64,000 bases of DNA from Aphanothece cf. minutissima CCALA 015 (GTDB lineage: Bacteria; Cyanobacteriota; Cyanobacteriia; PCC-6307; Cyanobiaceae). Position numbers and translations under genes: made by a program. A model generated the notes under the pieces. The model worked only from the letters and a program-made list of their open reading frames with translations. It had not been told where the DNA came from and did no database searches. The stretch lies in NCBI GenBank assembly GCA_003003925.1, contig PVWP01000007.1:124001-188000 (forward strand). Direction: 5' to 3'. Of the stretch, positions 51,999 to 62,889 are shown piece by piece (position 1 is the stretch's first letter; each line of letters opens with the position of its first letter).

Positions 51999-53162
51999 TC
52001 AGTAATCGACGCCGCGTTTGAGGTCGACACCCCGCTCGGCGTAGTGCTTGTGGCACACCATCTCCGAGTGGACGCTGGCCAGGTCGAAGTAGGCCGGCCG
52101 GCTCTTGCAGCGGCCCGTGATGATCACCTCCGTTTCGGTGGGCTTGCGCAGCAGGGTCTGGACGATCGGCTCCACAGGCAGCAGCTCCAAGTCCACGGTG
52201 GGATTGAGCTCGTCGAGGATCACGGTCTTGTAGAGGCCGCTGGCGATGGCGGCTCGGGCGATCTCCCAGGCCCGTTCCGCTTCCACGTAGTCGATCGGCT
52301 GCTGCTGGCCCCGCCAGACGATGGCGTCGCGCCCGGAGCGCAGGTGGTCCACCAGGTGGGGGTAGCTCTCGCGCAGGGCGGCGATGGCCGCGTCCTCGGT
52401 GTAGCCCGCCCCGCCCTTGAGCCACTGCAGGATCAGCACCCGGTGGCTCTTGTCCTGGCTGATGCCCCGCCCGATGGCCTGCAGTCCCTTGCCCAGGGCG
52501 CTGGTGGATTTCCCCTTGCCTTCCCCGGTGTAGATCTCCAGGCCCTCGAGACCCTGCTGGGGGCCGCTGTGGGCCCGCATCTCCGAGTGCAGATCGGCCA
52601 GCTGCACCAGCTGGCGCGGCGCCCCCCGACCGGTACAGATGATTTCCATCCCCGCCGGCTTGGTGGCCAGGGTGCGCACCACCTCCTCGGTGTCGAGCAG
52701 GCCCAGATCGAGCACGGGGTTGAGTTCGTCGAGCACCACCACCGAATAGAGGTTGCTGGCGATGGCCCCCTTGGCGATGTCCCAGCCCCGCTGGGCCTCC
52801 TGATGGTCGAAGCGGGTGGCCTCCTCGGCGCTGAAGTGGTCGCCGCGGCCGGTGCGCACCTGATCGATCAGGTGGGGGAAGCCCTGCTGCAGGGCCTCGA
52901 TGGCACTGTCCTCGTCGTAGGCGCGACCGGGGCCCTTCAGGAACCGCAGCAGCAGCACCCGGGTGCGCTTCTGCTCGCAGATGCCCAGCCCGATGGTGCG
53001 CAGCACCACCCCCAGGGCCGCCTGGCTCTTGCCCTTGCCCTCCCCGTCGTAGACGTGCAGCTGGCCGTGGGCCCGCTCGTCGCTGCCGGCGGCGGTGCGG
53101 ATGCCGATGCCTCGCCCAGTGCCGCGCTGCGGGGTCTGGGTGCTGCGGGCGGCGGGGGTCAT
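51999..53162 (-). CDS. Double-domain cob(I)alamin adenosyltransferase (CobO/BtuR type)
   Basis: 387 residues holding two complete CobO domains in tandem. The first (about 33-200) has GEGKGKSQAALG and VVVLDELNPVLDLGLL; the second (about 208-385) has GEGKGKSTSALG and VILDELNPTVDLELL and the usual end HYAERGVDL. Both P-loops and the NP loops look intact. A normal CobO is about 200 residues. The enzyme attaches adenosyl to cobalt in B12 synthesis. Divergent from larE. Confidence 0.9.
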   Translation of the reverse strand: MTPAARSTQTPQRGTGRGIGIRTAAGSDERAHGQLHVYDGEGKGKSQAALGVVLRTIGLGICEQKRTRVLLLRFLKGPGRAYDEDSAIEALQQGFPHLIDQVRTGRGDHFSAEEATRFDHQEAQRGWDIAKGAIASNLYSVVVLDELNPVLDLGLLDTEEVVRTLATKPAGMEIICTGRGAPRQLVQLADLHSEMRAHSGPQQGLEGLEIYTGEGKGKSTSALGKGLQAIGRGISQDKSHRVLILQWLKGGAGYTEDAAIAALRESYPHLVDHLRSGRDAIVWRGQQQPIDYVEAERAWEIARAAIASGLYKTVILDELNPTVDLELLPVEPIVQTLLRKPTETEVIITGRCKSRPAYFDLASVHSEMVCHKHYAERGVDLKRGVDY

Positions 53163-53203
53163 CGGCGGGTGGCGGGGAGCAGCGGCGGGCAGAGCTGACC
53201 CGG

Positions 53204-54106
53204 ATGCTACCCAGCCTTGCCAGGATCGAGGCCATGCCAGCCACCCGCCGCCTCAGCCTGCTCGAAGCCCTGCCGGCTCCGCTGGAGAGGGGTCTGGAGT
53301 CGCTCTGCCGCCAGCTCGACGCCTTTCCCCAGGTGGTGGTGGCCTACTCCGGCGGTGTCGACAGTGCCCTGGTGGCCGCCCTGGCCGGCGACCGGCTGGG
53401 GGAGCGGGCCCTGGCGGTCACAGGCGTCTCGCCGGCCCTGGCCCCCCACCTGCGCCGCGAGGCCAGCGACCAGGCCCGCTGGCTGGGGCTGCGCCACCGG
53501 GAACTGACCACCGCGGAGCTGGCCGACCCCGCCTACACCAGCAACCCCCAGGATCGCTGCTACGCCTGCAAACGGGAGCTGCACCGCCTGCTGGCCCCCA
53601 TCGCCGCCGCCGCCGAAGGGGCCCAGGTGCTCGATGGCGTCAACCTCGACGACCTGGGCGACCACCGGCCCGGGATCCGTGCCGCCCGGGAGTTCGGGGT
53701 GCGCTCCCCCCTGGCGGAGGCCGGCATCGACAAGGCGGGGGTGCGCCAGCTCTCCCGGGCCCTTGGTCTGCCCTGGTGGGACAAGCCGGCCCAGCCCTGC
53801 CTCGCCTCCCGCTTCCCCTACGGCGAACCGATCAGCGCGACGCGGCTGACCCGGGTGGCCGCCGCCGAGGAGTGGCTGCGCCAGCGCGGCTTTCGCGAAC
53901 TGCGGGTGCGCAGCCAGGGGGAGACGGCCCGCATCGAGATCCCCGCAGCCGCATTACCGGCGGCACTGGAGCGCCTGGCCGAAGGCGAACTGCGCCCCGA
54001 GCTGGTGGCGGCGTTCCGGGGGATGGGATTCAGCGCCGTGGCCCTCGACCTCGAGGGGCTGGTCAGCGGCAAGCTGAACCGCGCCCTGACACCGGAGCGG
54101 GACTGA
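53204..54106 (+). CDS. larE: LarE-type ATP-dependent sacrificial sulfur transferase
   Basis: 300 residues (ATG 53204, or 53234). PP-loop VAYSGGVDSALVAALAG near residue 45, then RCYACKREL and, later, PAQPCLASRFPYGEPISATRL. The CxxC plus a third Cys in PCLASR is the three-Cys form, which in a studied relative binds a 4Fe-4S cluster instead of sacrificing a Cys. LarE thiolates the nickel-pincer cofactor; LarB/LarC are not in the window. Catalysis type is inferred. Confidence 0.85.
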   Translation: MLPSLARIEAMPATRRLSLLEALPAPLERGLESLCRQLDAFPQVVVAYSGGVDSALVAALAGDRLGERALAVTGVSPALAPHLRREASDQARWLGLRHRELTTAELADPAYTSNPQDRCYACKRELHRLLAPIAAAAEGAQVLDGVNLDDLGDHRPGIRAAREFGVRSPLAEAGIDKAGVRQLSRALGLPWWDKPAQPCLASRFPYGEPISATRLTRVAAAEEWLRQRGFRELRVRSQGETARIEIPAAALPAALERLAEGELRPELVAAFRGMGFSAVALDLEGLVSGKLNRALTPERD

Positions 54107-54133
54107 GGAGCGACCTGGCCAGTGATGGACGCA

Positions 54134-54164
54134 GAAAATCTGCCGGGGAGAGTGTCCCCGGCAG
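54134..54164 (-). terminator. Terminator of speD
   Basis: A perfect 10-bp stem, CTGCCGGGGA / TCCCCGGCAG, with a 5-base loop lies between the convergent larE and speD genes. Reading leftward it is followed by ATTTTC, making it a factor-independent terminator for speD and possibly also for larE. Confidence 0.7.
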
Positions 54165-54186
54165 TCGGTGGTGGATGCACCGGCGC

Positions 54187-54681
54187 TCAGGCGCTGGCGA
54201 GGTGGGGCTCCCTCTGGCTGTCGGCCAGGGCTTCGGGCGTCTCGCGCCGGAAGCTGGTGAGCTTGTGGCGGCCGGCCCCCAGCTCCTCCCACAGCACCTG
54301 GCAGGCCCGTTCCGGCATCGTGTGGTCACCGCAGGTGAACACGTCCACGGCCGCATAGCCCGATTCGGGCCAGGTGTGGATGGAGATGTGGGATTCCGCC
54401 AGCAGGGCGAGCCCCGTGACGCCCTGGGGTTCGAAGCGGTGGGTGATCAGGTTGAGCAGGGTCGCACCGGCACGTCTGGCTGCTGTCGTGATGGTGTCCC
54501 TGAGGAAAGCTTCGTCATCGAGCCGTGCGCAGTCGCAGTCGTAGAGCTCGAGGATGCAGTGTTTCCCTACCGCGTCGGTGGTGTCGCCTGGGGCGGAGAC
54601 GGGGTGTGCAATCGGGTGGGTGGGGGAGGCGGCGGGCTTCCATCCCGGGTTGGGATGCAGGCTGGAAAGGGTCTGGTTCAT
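54187..54681 (-). CDS. speD: S-adenosylmethionine decarboxylase proenzyme SpeD
   Basis: 164 residues. The self-cleavage site is [23 protein letters not shown], where Glu-Ser is cut to form the pyruvoyl group on Ser; the Cys in VFTCGDH and the His are catalytic. An N-terminal extension of about 35 residues (Pro/Ser/Thr-rich) precedes the core [12 protein letters not shown]. It makes decarboxylated SAM for spermidine. Confidence 0.93.
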   Translation of the reverse strand: MNQTLSSLHPNPGWKPAASPTHPIAHPVSAPGDTTDAVGKHCILELYDCDCARLDDEAFLRDTITTAARRAGATLLNLITHRFEPQGVTGLALLAESHISIHTWPESGYAAVDVFTCGDHTMPERACQVLWEELGAGRHKLTSFRRETPEALADSQREPHLASA

Positions 54682-54769
54682 CGAATCCGGTCAAACAGGC
54701 CTCACCATACGTGCCGGAGCGCGGAACCGAGGTTCGCCAGGCTGCCTGCGGCAGCAGGGAGTTCGGCCC

Positions 54770-55945
54770 TCAGGCCACCAGCGCTCCGCTGCGCAGTTCC
54801 ACCACCTGGCTGCGGGCCCGCCAGCCCGTGCTGAAGGCCTCCAGGTGGGTGGCGCTCACCAGGCACTGGTGGCCGTCCCCCACCGCCTCCAGCAGCAGTT
54901 GCTGGCGCCCCGGGTCGAGTTCGGCCAGCACGTCGTCGAGCAGCAGCAGCGGCGGCTGGCCCACCACCTGGCCCACCAGCTCCAGTTCCCCCAGCTTCAG
55001 GGCCAGCACCAGGGTGCGCTGCTGGCCGGCGGAGCCGTAGCGCCGCGCGGCCTGGCCGCCGATCAGCAGGGCCACCTCGTCGCGGTGCGGACCCACCTGG
55101 CACTGGCCGAGGCGCTCCTCCTGGGGCCGTTGCCGGCGCAGCTGCTCCTCCAGGGCCTGGCGCCAGGGGCCCTCCTCGTCGCTGGCCTCCGCCAGCTCGG
55201 TGCCGCTGACGTAGTCGAGCTGGAGCGGTTCGCCGGCCCCGCCGATGCGTTGCTGCCAGGCCACCGCCAGTGGCTCCAGGCGTCGCAGGGCCCGCTGGCG
55301 GCGGCGGTGCAGGCGGGCGCCGACCAGGGCCATCTGCTGATCGAAGGCCTCCAGCAGCTCCTGGCGCGTTTCGGCACCGAGGCCCCGGCGCAGCAGCTGG
55401 CTGCGCTGGCGCAGCAGGCGCCCGTAGCGGCTCAGCAGGGCGCCGTAGACCGGCTCCAGCTGCAGCACCACCCGGTCCAGCCACTGGCGCCGCAGGGCGG
55501 GCTCCCCGCGCACCAGGTCCAGGTCGAGGGCGCTGAAGCCGACGCAGCGCAGGGGGCCGATCAGGTCGAGCTGACGCTCCAGCCGCTTGCCGTTGCGGAA
55601 CGCCTGGCGTCCGCCGCTGCGCCGCAGCTCCAGCTGCAGGCTGTCGGCCTCATCGGTGAGGGCGCCCAGCCGGCTGCAGGGGTGCCCGTGGCCGATCAGA
55701 TCCCGGTCGACGCTGCAGCGGTGGGAGCGCAGGCTGGTGAGCAGCTCCACCCCCTCCAGCAGGTTCGACTTGCCCTGGCCGTTGCTGCCGATGACGAGCA
55801 GCCGGGGTGCCTCCAGCGTCAGCTGCAGGCCGTCGATGTTGCGGAAATGCCGGAAGTCCAGGCGGTGCAGCCGGATGGTTCTGGGGCGGTCAGCCGCTAA
55901 GGTACCCCCATCGGCGGCCAGGGTCCCCCAGGGGGCCGGAACCAC
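54770..55945 (-). CDS. recF: DNA replication and repair protein RecF
   Basis: 391 residues. Typical start [18 protein letters not shown], Walker [22 protein letters not shown], signature [14 protein letters not shown] and Walker [18 protein letters not shown]. It loads RecA at gaps with RecO and RecR. The first 24 residues (with a repeated GTLAAD unit) precede the usual RecF start, so initiation may be downstream. The tRNA-Arg gene lies 7 bp away, divergent. Confidence 0.93.
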   Translation of the reverse strand: MVPAPWGTLAADGGTLAADRPRTIRLHRLDFRHFRNIDGLQLTLEAPRLLVIGSNGQGKSNLLEGVELLTSLRSHRCSVDRDLIGHGHPCSRLGALTDEADSLQLELRRSGGRQAFRNGKRLERQLDLIGPLRCVGFSALDLDLVRGEPALRRQWLDRVVLQLEPVYGALLSRYGRLLRQRSQLLRRGLGAETRQELLEAFDQQMALVGARLHRRRQRALRRLEPLAVAWQQRIGGAGEPLQLDYVSGTELAEASDEEGPWRQALEEQLRRQRPQEERLGQCQVGPHRDEVALLIGGQAARRYGSAGQQRTLVLALKLGELELVGQVVGQPPLLLLDDVLAELDPGRQQLLLEAVGDGHQCLVSATHLEAFSTGWRARSQVVELRSGALVA

Positions 55946-55952
55946 CGTGGCA

Positions 55953-56026
55953 GGGCATGTAGCTCAGTTGGATAGAGCGTCAGATTCCGGTTCTGAATGT
56001 CGGGGGTTCGAGTCCCTCCATGCTCG
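55953..56026 (+). tRNA. tRNA-Arg (anticodon CCG)
   Basis: 74 bases folding as a full cloverleaf: acceptor GGGCATG/CATGCTC (one G-T pair), D-stem GCTC/GAGC, anticodon stem TCAGA/TCTGA with loop TTCCGGT, T-stem GGGGG/CCCTC (one G-T pair) with TTCGAGT loop, and discriminator G. The anticodon CCG reads CGG. CCA is not encoded. Confidence 0.92.
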
Positions 56027-56041
56027 TCAGCCCAGTCACCC

Positions 56042-56512
56042 TCACCCCTCTTCACTGCTCCGCAGGTTGAGGCCCATCGCCCGGATTCCGCCGGGGTCGA
56101 CCACGAACCCGGCCCGGGTGAGGGCGGTCACCGCCTCGGGCGGGGCGGACAGGGAGATGCTGCAGCCGCTCAGCTCCCGCCGCAGACGGGCCAGGGCGGC
56201 CTGCACCAGGGCGCCGATGACCTCGTCCCGGCAGGGGTCGGCCGGATCGGCCATCAGGTCCCAGAGGTTGGCATTGAGGGCCTGGTCACTGGTGGCGCGC
56301 ACGAAACCCACCAGCCGGCCGAGGGGGTTGAGCACCACCAGATGCCAGGTGCTGCGCTCCAGCACCCGCTGCCAGCGCTCCGGGCTGCGGGGGCCATCCC
56401 CGCAGGCCACCAGCAGGTGGTTGAGGCCGGCCGGATCGGGGTCGTGCTGCTGCAGCAGGGCGTAACCCTCCCGCAGGCGTGGAGTCGGGGGCTGGCTGCG
56501 GAAGGGGATCAA
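56042..56512 (-). CDS. GNAT-family acetyltransferase-like protein
   Basis: 156 residues. The core acetyl-CoA site is weak but placed as expected: LVVLNPLGRLVGFVRATSDQALNANLWDLMADPADPCRDEVIGALVQAALARL (strand-loop-helix), then a C-terminal LTRAGFVVDPGG. Substrate unknown. It follows ppc by 16 bp and likely belongs to the same unit. Confidence 0.8.
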   Translation of the reverse strand: MIPFRSQPPTPRLREGYALLQQHDPDPAGLNHLLVACGDGPRSPERWQRVLERSTWHLVVLNPLGRLVGFVRATSDQALNANLWDLMADPADPCRDEVIGALVQAALARLRRELSGCSISLSAPPEAVTALTRAGFVVDPGGIRAMGLNLRSSEEG

Positions 56513-56528
56513 CAGAGAGTCCAGGGAA

Positions 56529-59500
56529 TCAGCCCGTGTTGCGCATGCCGGCGGCGATGCCGTTGATGGTGAGCAGGGCGCCGCGCAGCAGCTCGCTGCG
56601 GCTGTAGGTGCGGCCGTCGCCGCCGCCTCCCGGCCCGTCGCCCGGCCCTTCGCTCATGGGCGGCTGCCGTTTCTGCTCCCGCAGCCGGCGCAGCAGCGCC
56701 ACCTGCAGGTAGCCCAGGGGGATGATCGTGCGGTTGCGCAGGTCGACCGACAGCTGCAGAGCCGGGTCGCCGTCAAGGAGCCGGCTGTGGTTGCTGATGC
56801 GCAGCACCAGGGAGTGGGTGAGCGCGAACTCGCGGGCGATCGCCTCGAAGATCTGGGCGAACACCTCCCTGTTCTGGGGACGTCCCAGGGAGGTGACGTA
56901 ATGGCCCGCCAGCTCCAGGTCGACCTTGGAGAGGGTCATCTCCACCTTGGAGATCAGCATGCGGAAGAAGGGCCAGCGCTGGTAGAGCAGCTGCAGCAGC
57001 TCCATCTGCTCGCCGTCGGCATCGAGCTCGGCCTGCAGGGCCGTGCCCACCCCATACCAGCTGGGCAGCAGGAAGCGGCTCTGGGTCCAGCCGAACACCC
57101 AGGGGATGGCCCGCAGGCTGGAGAGGTCCTTGGCACCGCTCTTGCGCCGGGCCGGTCGGCTGGAGATCTGCAGCTTGCTGATCTCCTCGATCGGGGTCAC
57201 CTGCTGGAAGAAGGCCACCAGGTCGGGGTTGTCGTGGACCAGCGCCCGGTAGTGGTCGCGGGAGCGGGCCGCGAGCCGTTCCATCAGCACGTTCCAGGTG
57301 GGGGTGTCGTCCACCGGGGTGCTGACCATGCTGTTCTGGAGCACGGCGGTGGTGACCGTTTCCAGGTTGTAGAGGGCCAGCTCCGGCAGGGAGTACTTGG
57401 AGGCCAGCACCTCCCCCTGCTCGGTGATCTTGATGCGTCCTTTCAGGGTGCCGCTGGGCTGGGCCAGGATCGCCTGGTAGGCGGGGCCACCGCCCCGTCC
57501 CACCGAGCCGCCGCGGCCGTGGAAGATGCGCAGGGCCACGTCGTGGGCATCGGCCAGCGACTGCAGGGCGATCTGGGCCCGGTGGATCTCCCAGTTGCTG
57601 GAGAGGAAGCCGGAATCCTTGTTGCTGTCGGAGTAGCCCAGCATCACCTCCTGCAGGGGCTGCTCGCCGTCGCTGTTGCTGATCAGCAGCTGGCGGTAGA
57701 AGGGGTCGGCGAACAGCCGCCCCATCACGGCCGGGGCCCCCTGCAGGTCCTCGACCGTTTCGAACAGGGGGATCACCAGCAGGGCCGATTTCTGGGCCAT
57801 CGGATCCACCAGCCCGGCCTCCTTGGCCAGCAGCACCACCTCCAGCAGGTCCGACACCGTGTGACTCATGGAGATCACATAGGTGCGGCAGATGCGCCGG
57901 CCGAACTCCTGCTGCAGCCGCTGCAGCATCCGGAACACGGCGAAGGTCTCGGCGGTGGGGGCGCTCCAGCGGGCCGCCGGCGGCAGCAGGGGCCGGCGGG
58001 TCTTGAGTTCGCTCAGCAGCCACTCCACCCGCTGCTCCTCGTCCATCTCGCCATAGGGCACCGGCAGCAGCAGGTAGCGGCTGAGCTCGTCGATGGCGTC
58101 GCTGTGGCGGGTGCTCTCCTGGCGGATGTCGAGGCTGGCCAGGGAGAAGGCGAAGATGTGCACCTGGCTGAGCAGGTCCTGGAGGGCTTCGCAGCTCAGG
58201 CCGGTGGCATCGAGGCTCTCCTTGATCAGCTCCAGGTCGGTGCGGAATTCCTCCACCGAGGCGTAGTGCAGTTCCTGGGGTGGGGCCGGCTCCATCAGGC
58301 TGCTCAGTCCGGCCTCGTAGCCGGAGGACCCGTCGCAGGGGGATTCCCAGCCCGCCTCGGCCAGCTGCTGGTTGCGCTGCTGGGTGAGGCGCAGCCGCTC
58401 CAGGGTGTAGCTCAGCTTCAGCCGATAGGGCTCGAGCCGGTAGCGGGCGGCGCGCTCCTCGTAGATCTCCGGGAAGCGCAGCCGGTCCATCTCCAGGGAT
58501 TCCAGCAGGGCCGCGCTCACCTGGCTCCACTGCATCGAGATGCTGAGCTGGTCGCGCAGGACCGACACCGACTGGATGTAGCGGGCCAGCATCAGCTGGC
58601 GCTGGAAGCAGGCCGTGCGCCAGGTCACGTCCGGGGTCACCGAGGGGTTGCCGTCCCGGTCGGAGCCCACCCAGGAGCCGAAGGTGCAGAAGGCGTCCCG
58701 GGGGGGCTGCACGTCGGGATAGCTGGCGGCCAGGGCGGCGCGGATGCGCTGGCGCAGCTGGGGCAGGGCGTCAAAGAGCACCTGCTGGAAGTAGTGGAGG
58801 GCGTAATCGACCTCATCGATCACCGACGGCTTGAACTGGTGCAGCTCGTCGGTGCGCCACCACAGCCGGATCTCCTCCTCGAGCTGCTGGCGCAGCCGGT
58901 CGTTGTCGTCCGGGTTGCCCTGGCCGTTCACCTGCAGCTTCTGGATCAGGGCCGCCACGCGCCGCTGCTTGTGGCGCACGGTGTGGCGCACGATCTCGGT
59001 GGGGTGGGCCGTGAACACCAGCCGGATGTCGAGCTCCCTCAGCAGCCCCTCCAGCTGGCCCGGCGGCACGTTCAGGGCCCGCAGGCGCTCGAACAGCTGG
59101 CGGAAGGTGGCCGGATCGCTCTGGCTGGCCAGGGGCGGCAGGAAGGGGTCGTTGCTGGCGGGGGCGGGGGCCCGCTTGATGCTTTCGAGGTAGCTGTCCT
59201 CCTCGATGTGCTGCTCAAGGATGTTGACCAGCTGGAAGTAGAGGGAGAAGGCCCGGGCCGCGGCGATGCCCTCGGCCAGGTCCATGGCCTTGATGAGGGC
59301 CACGATGCCGTCGGTGTCGGCGGATGGGGGGGCCTCCGGATCCAGGCCCGGCGCCACCGGACCGCTCAGTTCCTTGAGCCGCAGCAGGCGCTCCACCTGC
59401 TCGGGCGGGCATTCACTGCGCAGCACCGTTTGCCAGAGGTCCTCCACCAGCTCCAGCCGCTCGGTGAGCAGTCGGATCACCCCGGGTGAGGCCTCGGCGG

Positions 59501-59564
59501 GAACGACCGAAGGCTCGGTCAGGTGGAGCCGCATGGGGGCGGTGGGCGCGGGGGTGCTGTTCAT
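56529..59564 (-). CDS. ppc: Phosphoenolpyruvate carboxylase
   Basis: 1011 residues from ATG 59564. All catalytic motifs are present: [69 protein letters not shown] and the C-terminal [10 protein letters not shown]. It fixes bicarbonate onto PEP to give oxaloacetate, feeding amino-acid synthesis. Its first codon overlaps the gshA stop by 4 bp (59561-59564). Confidence 0.96.
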   Translation of the reverse strand: MNSTPAPTAPMRLHLTEPSVVPAEASPGVIRLLTERLELVEDLWQTVLRSECPPEQVERLLRLKELSGPVAPGLDPEAPPSADTDGIVALIKAMDLAEGIAAARAFSLYFQLVNILEQHIEEDSYLESIKRAPAPASNDPFLPPLASQSDPATFRQLFERLRALNVPPGQLEGLLRELDIRLVFTAHPTEIVRHTVRHKQRRVAALIQKLQVNGQGNPDDNDRLRQQLEEEIRLWWRTDELHQFKPSVIDEVDYALHYFQQVLFDALPQLRQRIRAALAASYPDVQPPRDAFCTFGSWVGSDRDGNPSVTPDVTWRTACFQRQLMLARYIQSVSVLRDQLSISMQWSQVSAALLESLEMDRLRFPEIYEERAARYRLEPYRLKLSYTLERLRLTQQRNQQLAEAGWESPCDGSSGYEAGLSSLMEPAPPQELHYASVEEFRTDLELIKESLDATGLSCEALQDLLSQVHIFAFSLASLDIRQESTRHSDAIDELSRYLLLPVPYGEMDEEQRVEWLLSELKTRRPLLPPAARWSAPTAETFAVFRMLQRLQQEFGRRICRTYVISMSHTVSDLLEVVLLAKEAGLVDPMAQKSALLVIPLFETVEDLQGAPAVMGRLFADPFYRQLLISNSDGEQPLQEVMLGYSDSNKDSGFLSSNWEIHRAQIALQSLADAHDVALRIFHGRGGSVGRGGGPAYQAILAQPSGTLKGRIKITEQGEVLASKYSLPELALYNLETVTTAVLQNSMVSTPVDDTPTWNVLMERLAARSRDHYRALVHDNPDLVAFFQQVTPIEEISKLQISSRPARRKSGAKDLSSLRAIPWVFGWTQSRFLLPSWYGVGTALQAELDADGEQMELLQLLYQRWPFFRMLISKVEMTLSKVDLELAGHYVTSLGRPQNREVFAQIFEAIAREFALTHSLVLRISNHSRLLDGDPALQLSVDLRNRTIIPLGYLQVALLRRLREQKRQPPMSEGPGDGPGGGGDGRTYSRSELLRGALLTINGIAAGMRNTG

Positions 59565-60724
59565 GATCCTCCAGGAACCTGGGCTGCTTCTGTCGCCAGC
59601 CATGCGTCCAGGGCCCTCTCCCGCCGTTCGAGAGCCACGGCTTCGCTGCCGATGATGGCACCGATGCTTTCGCCGCGCCCATGGCGCGCCAGCCATCGCA
59701 TCGCCTGGTTGCCGCCGGCCAGCAGGTCGTGGAGGGGCGCCAGCCACCGGGCCAGCCCCAGTTCGGCCGCCAGCGGCGCCATCGCTTCGAGTTCGGCGGC
59801 GATCCAGGCGCGAGCCTCCAGGGTCTCGCCGGTGCGCCAGTGCACCAGCCGGGCCTGGAGGCTGGAGCGGGCCGCGGCCCGGTCGTTGGCATCGGCGATG
59901 GCCTCCAGCTCGGCGGCCCCGAAGCGGCCGGCGGCCAGGGGATCCTGGCCCGCGGGATCCTGCAGCAGCTGCTGCAGGCGCAGTTCGGTGAAGGCGGTGA
60001 CCGCCAGCAGCAGCAGCGGGTCGTCGATCAGGTCGCAGATGCGGATCTCGAGGCGGTTGAGGCCATGGGGGCGGTCGTCGCCGTTGGGCCGCACCGACGT
60101 CCAGAGGTGGCGGACGTTGCGCATCGCCCCGGCGGCCAGCTGCTCCTCCATCCAGTCGATGTAGTGGCGGTGGTCCCGGAACAGGGGCACCAGGGGCGGC
60201 GTGATTGGGAACTGCAGCCAGCGCTGGGAGTGGGCCCCGGTGACCTCCCCGTCGAGGAACGGGGAGCTGGCGCTGAGGGCGAGCAGCAGGGAGGCTTCGC
60301 AGCGCAGCAGCCGCAGGCCCGCGAACAGGGCGTCCATCTCCGTCAGGCCCAGGTTGATGTGGACGCTGGCGGTCACCACCCGGGTGCCATAGGTGGCCTC
60401 GATGTAGCCGTGGTAAGGGTTCTCGGGGTCGGAGCGCTCGAAGCGGCGGCTGTTCCCCAGGCTCAGGGTGCTCCCGGGCAGCAGGGTCAGCTGGCGGGGC
60501 TGGAGCCAGCGGCGCAGGCGCCGGCGCGGTTCCAGCAGCAGCTCCAGCTGGGCGATGTAGGAGGCCTCGGGCGGGGTGACGTACTCGAGGTTGCGGTGGT
60601 CCGGCTCGGTCATGAACCCCGCCAGTGCGGCGGCCGCTTCGGCGGAGCAGCCCACCACCGTGCCGTCGGCCCGGCCGGTGTACATCTCCACTTCGAAGCC
60701 CTTCAGCAGCAGGGGGGCGCTCAT
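59561..60724 (-). CDS. gshA: Glutamate-cysteine ligase, cyanobacterial type
   Basis: 387 residues. It begins [23 protein letters not shown] and has [46 protein letters not shown] (active site and metal residues) and [16 protein letters not shown]. These match the cyanobacterial glutamate-cysteine ligase family (TIGR02048-type). It makes gamma-glutamylcysteine, the first step to glutathione. Overlaps both trpE (4 bp) and ppc (4 bp). Confidence 0.93.
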   Translation of the reverse strand: MSAPLLLKGFEVEMYTGRADGTVVGCSAEAAAALAGFMTEPDHRNLEYVTPPEASYIAQLELLLEPRRRLRRWLQPRQLTLLPGSTLSLGNSRRFERSDPENPYHGYIEATYGTRVVTASVHINLGLTEMDALFAGLRLLRCEASLLLALSASSPFLDGEVTGAHSQRWLQFPITPPLVPLFRDHRHYIDWMEEQLAAGAMRNVRHLWTSVRPNGDDRPHGLNRLEIRICDLIDDPLLLLAVTAFTELRLQQLLQDPAGQDPLAAGRFGAAELEAIADANDRAAARSSLQARLVHWRTGETLEARAWIAAELEAMAPLAAELGLARWLAPLHDLLAGGNQAMRWLARHGRGESIGAIIGSEAVALERRERALDAWLATEAAQVPGGS

Positions 60725-62289
60725 GGCGTCACGCCGGCCGCGTCAGCGGTGGCGGGCTCCAGGCAGGCAAGAGCCTTGAGCATGCCGCGCGCCTTGTTGC
60801 GGGTCTCCTGGTACTCCGCCTCCGGCCGGGAGTCGGCGACGATCCCGGCACCGGCCTGCACCTGCACCCGCCAGCCGCCCTCGGGGTGGGGCAGCACCAC
60901 CATGGTGCGGATCGTGATGGCGGTGTTGAGGGCACCGGCCAGATCCACCGCCCCGTAGACGCCCGAGTAGGGCCCGCGGGCCTCCGGTTCGAGGGCGTGG
61001 ATCAGCTGCATGGCGCGGATCTTGGGGGCGCCGCTCACGGTGCCCGCCGGGAAGGAAGCCATCAGCAGGTCCCAGATGTCGTGATCCTCGGTCAGCAGCC
61101 CCTCCACCTCACTGACGATGTGCATCACATGGGAGTACTTCTCGATCACCATCAGCTCGCTGACCTGCACCGTGCCGGCCCGGCAGACCCGGCCCAGGTC
61201 GTTGCGGCCCAGGTCGACCAGCATCACGTGCTCCGCCCGCTCCTTCGGATCGGCCAGCAGCTCCTCGGCCAGGGCCGCATCCTGGGCGTCATCGGCGCCC
61301 CGGGGCCGGGTGCCGGCGATGGGCCGCAGGGAGGCCTTCACCCCTTCGGCACAGGGCTCCGCCTTCACCATCACCTCGGGGCTGGAGCCGATCAGGTGCC
61401 AGTCGCCGAAGTTGAAGAACGCCATGTAGGGCGAGGGGTTGACCATCCGCAGGCTGCGGTAGAGATCGAAGGGGTCGTGGGTCACCCTGGTTTCGAACCG
61501 CTGGCTCAGCACCAGCTGGAACACGTCACCGGCGGCGATGTGCTCGGCCGCAGTCGCCACCGCGCCCTGGAACTCCGCCTGGTCCCGGTTGCTGCGGGTG
61601 GCCAGCTCGGCGCCGCTCGCTTCGTGCCAGGCCAGCGGCTTGACGTGCGCCGGCAACGGGGCGTGCATGCGGGCCTCAAGGGCTTCGATGCGGGCCGCCG
61701 CCCGGTCGTAGGCCTCGCCGGGATCGGCCCCCGACGAGAGATCCACGTAGGCCACCGCCGTGATCTGGCGTTTCACCTGGTCGAACACCAGCAGGCTGTC
61801 GGCCAGCATCCAGCAGCCGTCCGGCGGGGCCCCGTCCGGGGCGTCGTGGACCGGCACGCTGGGCTCGATCCAGCGGATCAGTTCGTAGCCCCAGAAGCCG
61901 AACAGCTGGGCCACCGTCGGCAGGCCCTCCACCGGTCCGGGGCGCAGGGGGGCGAGCGCCTCCCGCAGCAGGGAGAAGGGGTTGCCCTGGAGCTGTTCGC
62001 AGCGGCCATCGCGCCAGCGCCTCTCGCCCCGGTCGCCGCGGCAGGTGAGGGTCCAGAGCGGGTCGCTGACGACGAAGCTCCAGCGGCCCAGCTGCTCGCC
62101 CCCCTCCACCGACTCCAGCAGCACGCCATGGCTGCCGCCCGCCCCCACCTTCAGCCAGGTGGTCAGGGGGGTCTCCAAGTCGGCGGGCCAGCGCTTCCAG
62201 AGGGGCAGGAGATTGACGGCCAAGTCAGCACCTGCTTCCCCACCGGCGATGCGGGCGAGGAAGGCGCTGCGATCAGAACCGGGCATCAC
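60721..62289 (-). CDS. trpE: Anthranilate synthase component I
   Basis: 522 residues. The Trp-feedback motif LLESVEGG is near residue 60, and the chorismate-utilising domain shows [72 protein letters not shown] and [16 protein letters not shown]. With TrpG it converts chorismate and glutamine to anthranilate. It is 65 bp downstream of psaD, after a strong terminator, so it likely has its own promoter or readthrough. Confidence 0.95.
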   Translation of the reverse strand: MMPGSDRSAFLARIAGGEAGADLAVNLLPLWKRWPADLETPLTTWLKVGAGGSHGVLLESVEGGEQLGRWSFVVSDPLWTLTCRGDRGERRWRDGRCEQLQGNPFSLLREALAPLRPGPVEGLPTVAQLFGFWGYELIRWIEPSVPVHDAPDGAPPDGCWMLADSLLVFDQVKRQITAVAYVDLSSGADPGEAYDRAAARIEALEARMHAPLPAHVKPLAWHEASGAELATRSNRDQAEFQGAVATAAEHIAAGDVFQLVLSQRFETRVTHDPFDLYRSLRMVNPSPYMAFFNFGDWHLIGSSPEVMVKAEPCAEGVKASLRPIAGTRPRGADDAQDAALAEELLADPKERAEHVMLVDLGRNDLGRVCRAGTVQVSELMVIEKYSHVMHIVSEVEGLLTEDHDIWDLLMASFPAGTVSGAPKIRAMQLIHALEPEARGPYSGVYGAVDLAGALNTAITIRTMVVLPHPEGGWRVQVQAGAGIVADSRPEAEYQETRNKARGMLKALACLEPATADAAGVTP

Positions 62290-62303
62290 GGCGACAGGCA
62301 GGC

Positions 62304-62328
62304 AAAAAAAACGGGGCTCCCGGCCCCG
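62304..62328 (-). terminator. Terminator of psaD
   Basis: On the minus strand CGGGGC / GCCCCG pair around a 5-base loop and are followed by a run of eight T. It lies 27 bp beyond the psaD stop, which is suitable for a very highly expressed gene. Confidence 0.85.
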
Positions 62329-62354
62329 CCGTTATAGGTGCTGGCCGGCCGGGC

Positions 62355-62786
62355 TCAGGCTTCGTGGGTGGCCTTGCCGCTGAACTTGAGGCTGGCGGGG
62401 TTGGGGTTGGCGCCGATGCTGCGGGGGGTGTGGCCCACCATGGGACGGCCTTCGTTGACCTTCTCGGGGAAGACGCCGTCCTTGGGGTGCAGGAATTCGG
62501 TGTCACCGCCGGGGTAGATCCGGTAGATCTTGTAGTCCTCGATCCGGGGCTTGAACTTGGTGCGCAGCTGGGTGCCGAGGGCCAGGCACTGCTCCTTGCG
62601 GGCGAAGTACATGAGGTTGTCGCCTTCGTGCATCTCCGCGGCGCCGCCGGTGGGGAGCTCGAACGCCTGGGCCTTGGTGCTGCTCCAGGTGATGGCGTAC
62701 TTCTCCTCGGTCTCCGCCGAGTTCAGCAGGCCACCGGTGCTGCCGATGGACTTCGGAAGTTGACCGTGGAGGGCCGTATCAGGCAT
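62355..62786 (-). CDS. psaD: Photosystem I subunit II PsaD
   Basis: 143 residues: [94 protein letters not shown] and a conserved SIGANPNP. It docks ferredoxin on the stromal side of PSI. The size is the usual cyanobacterial one. The 103-bp gap to the upstream histidine kinase holds its promoter. Confidence 0.97.
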   Translation of the reverse strand: MPDTALHGQLPKSIGSTGGLLNSAETEEKYAITWSSTKAQAFELPTGGAAEMHEGDNLMYFARKEQCLALGTQLRTKFKPRIEDYKIYRIYPGGDTEFLHPKDGVFPEKVNEGRPMVGHTPRSIGANPNPASLKFSGKATHEA

Positions 62787-62889
62787 GGCTCGCAGACCGT
62801 TTCAGGCGGAAACTAGCACCGTGTTTTTGGCCTTCCGGGCGCCCCCGGCGGACTCTTCACACCCGTCAACAAACCCGGCCGCGGCCACC

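Noticed and set aside
56787..59489. Rightward 900-codon frame opposite ppc
   Set aside because: Antisense shadow of ppc, no family motif.
62787..62889. High-light (HLR1) or classical sigma70 promoter for psaD
   Set aside because: A TTGACG is present but no paired HLR1 elements or -10 at a suitable distance could be identified with confidence.
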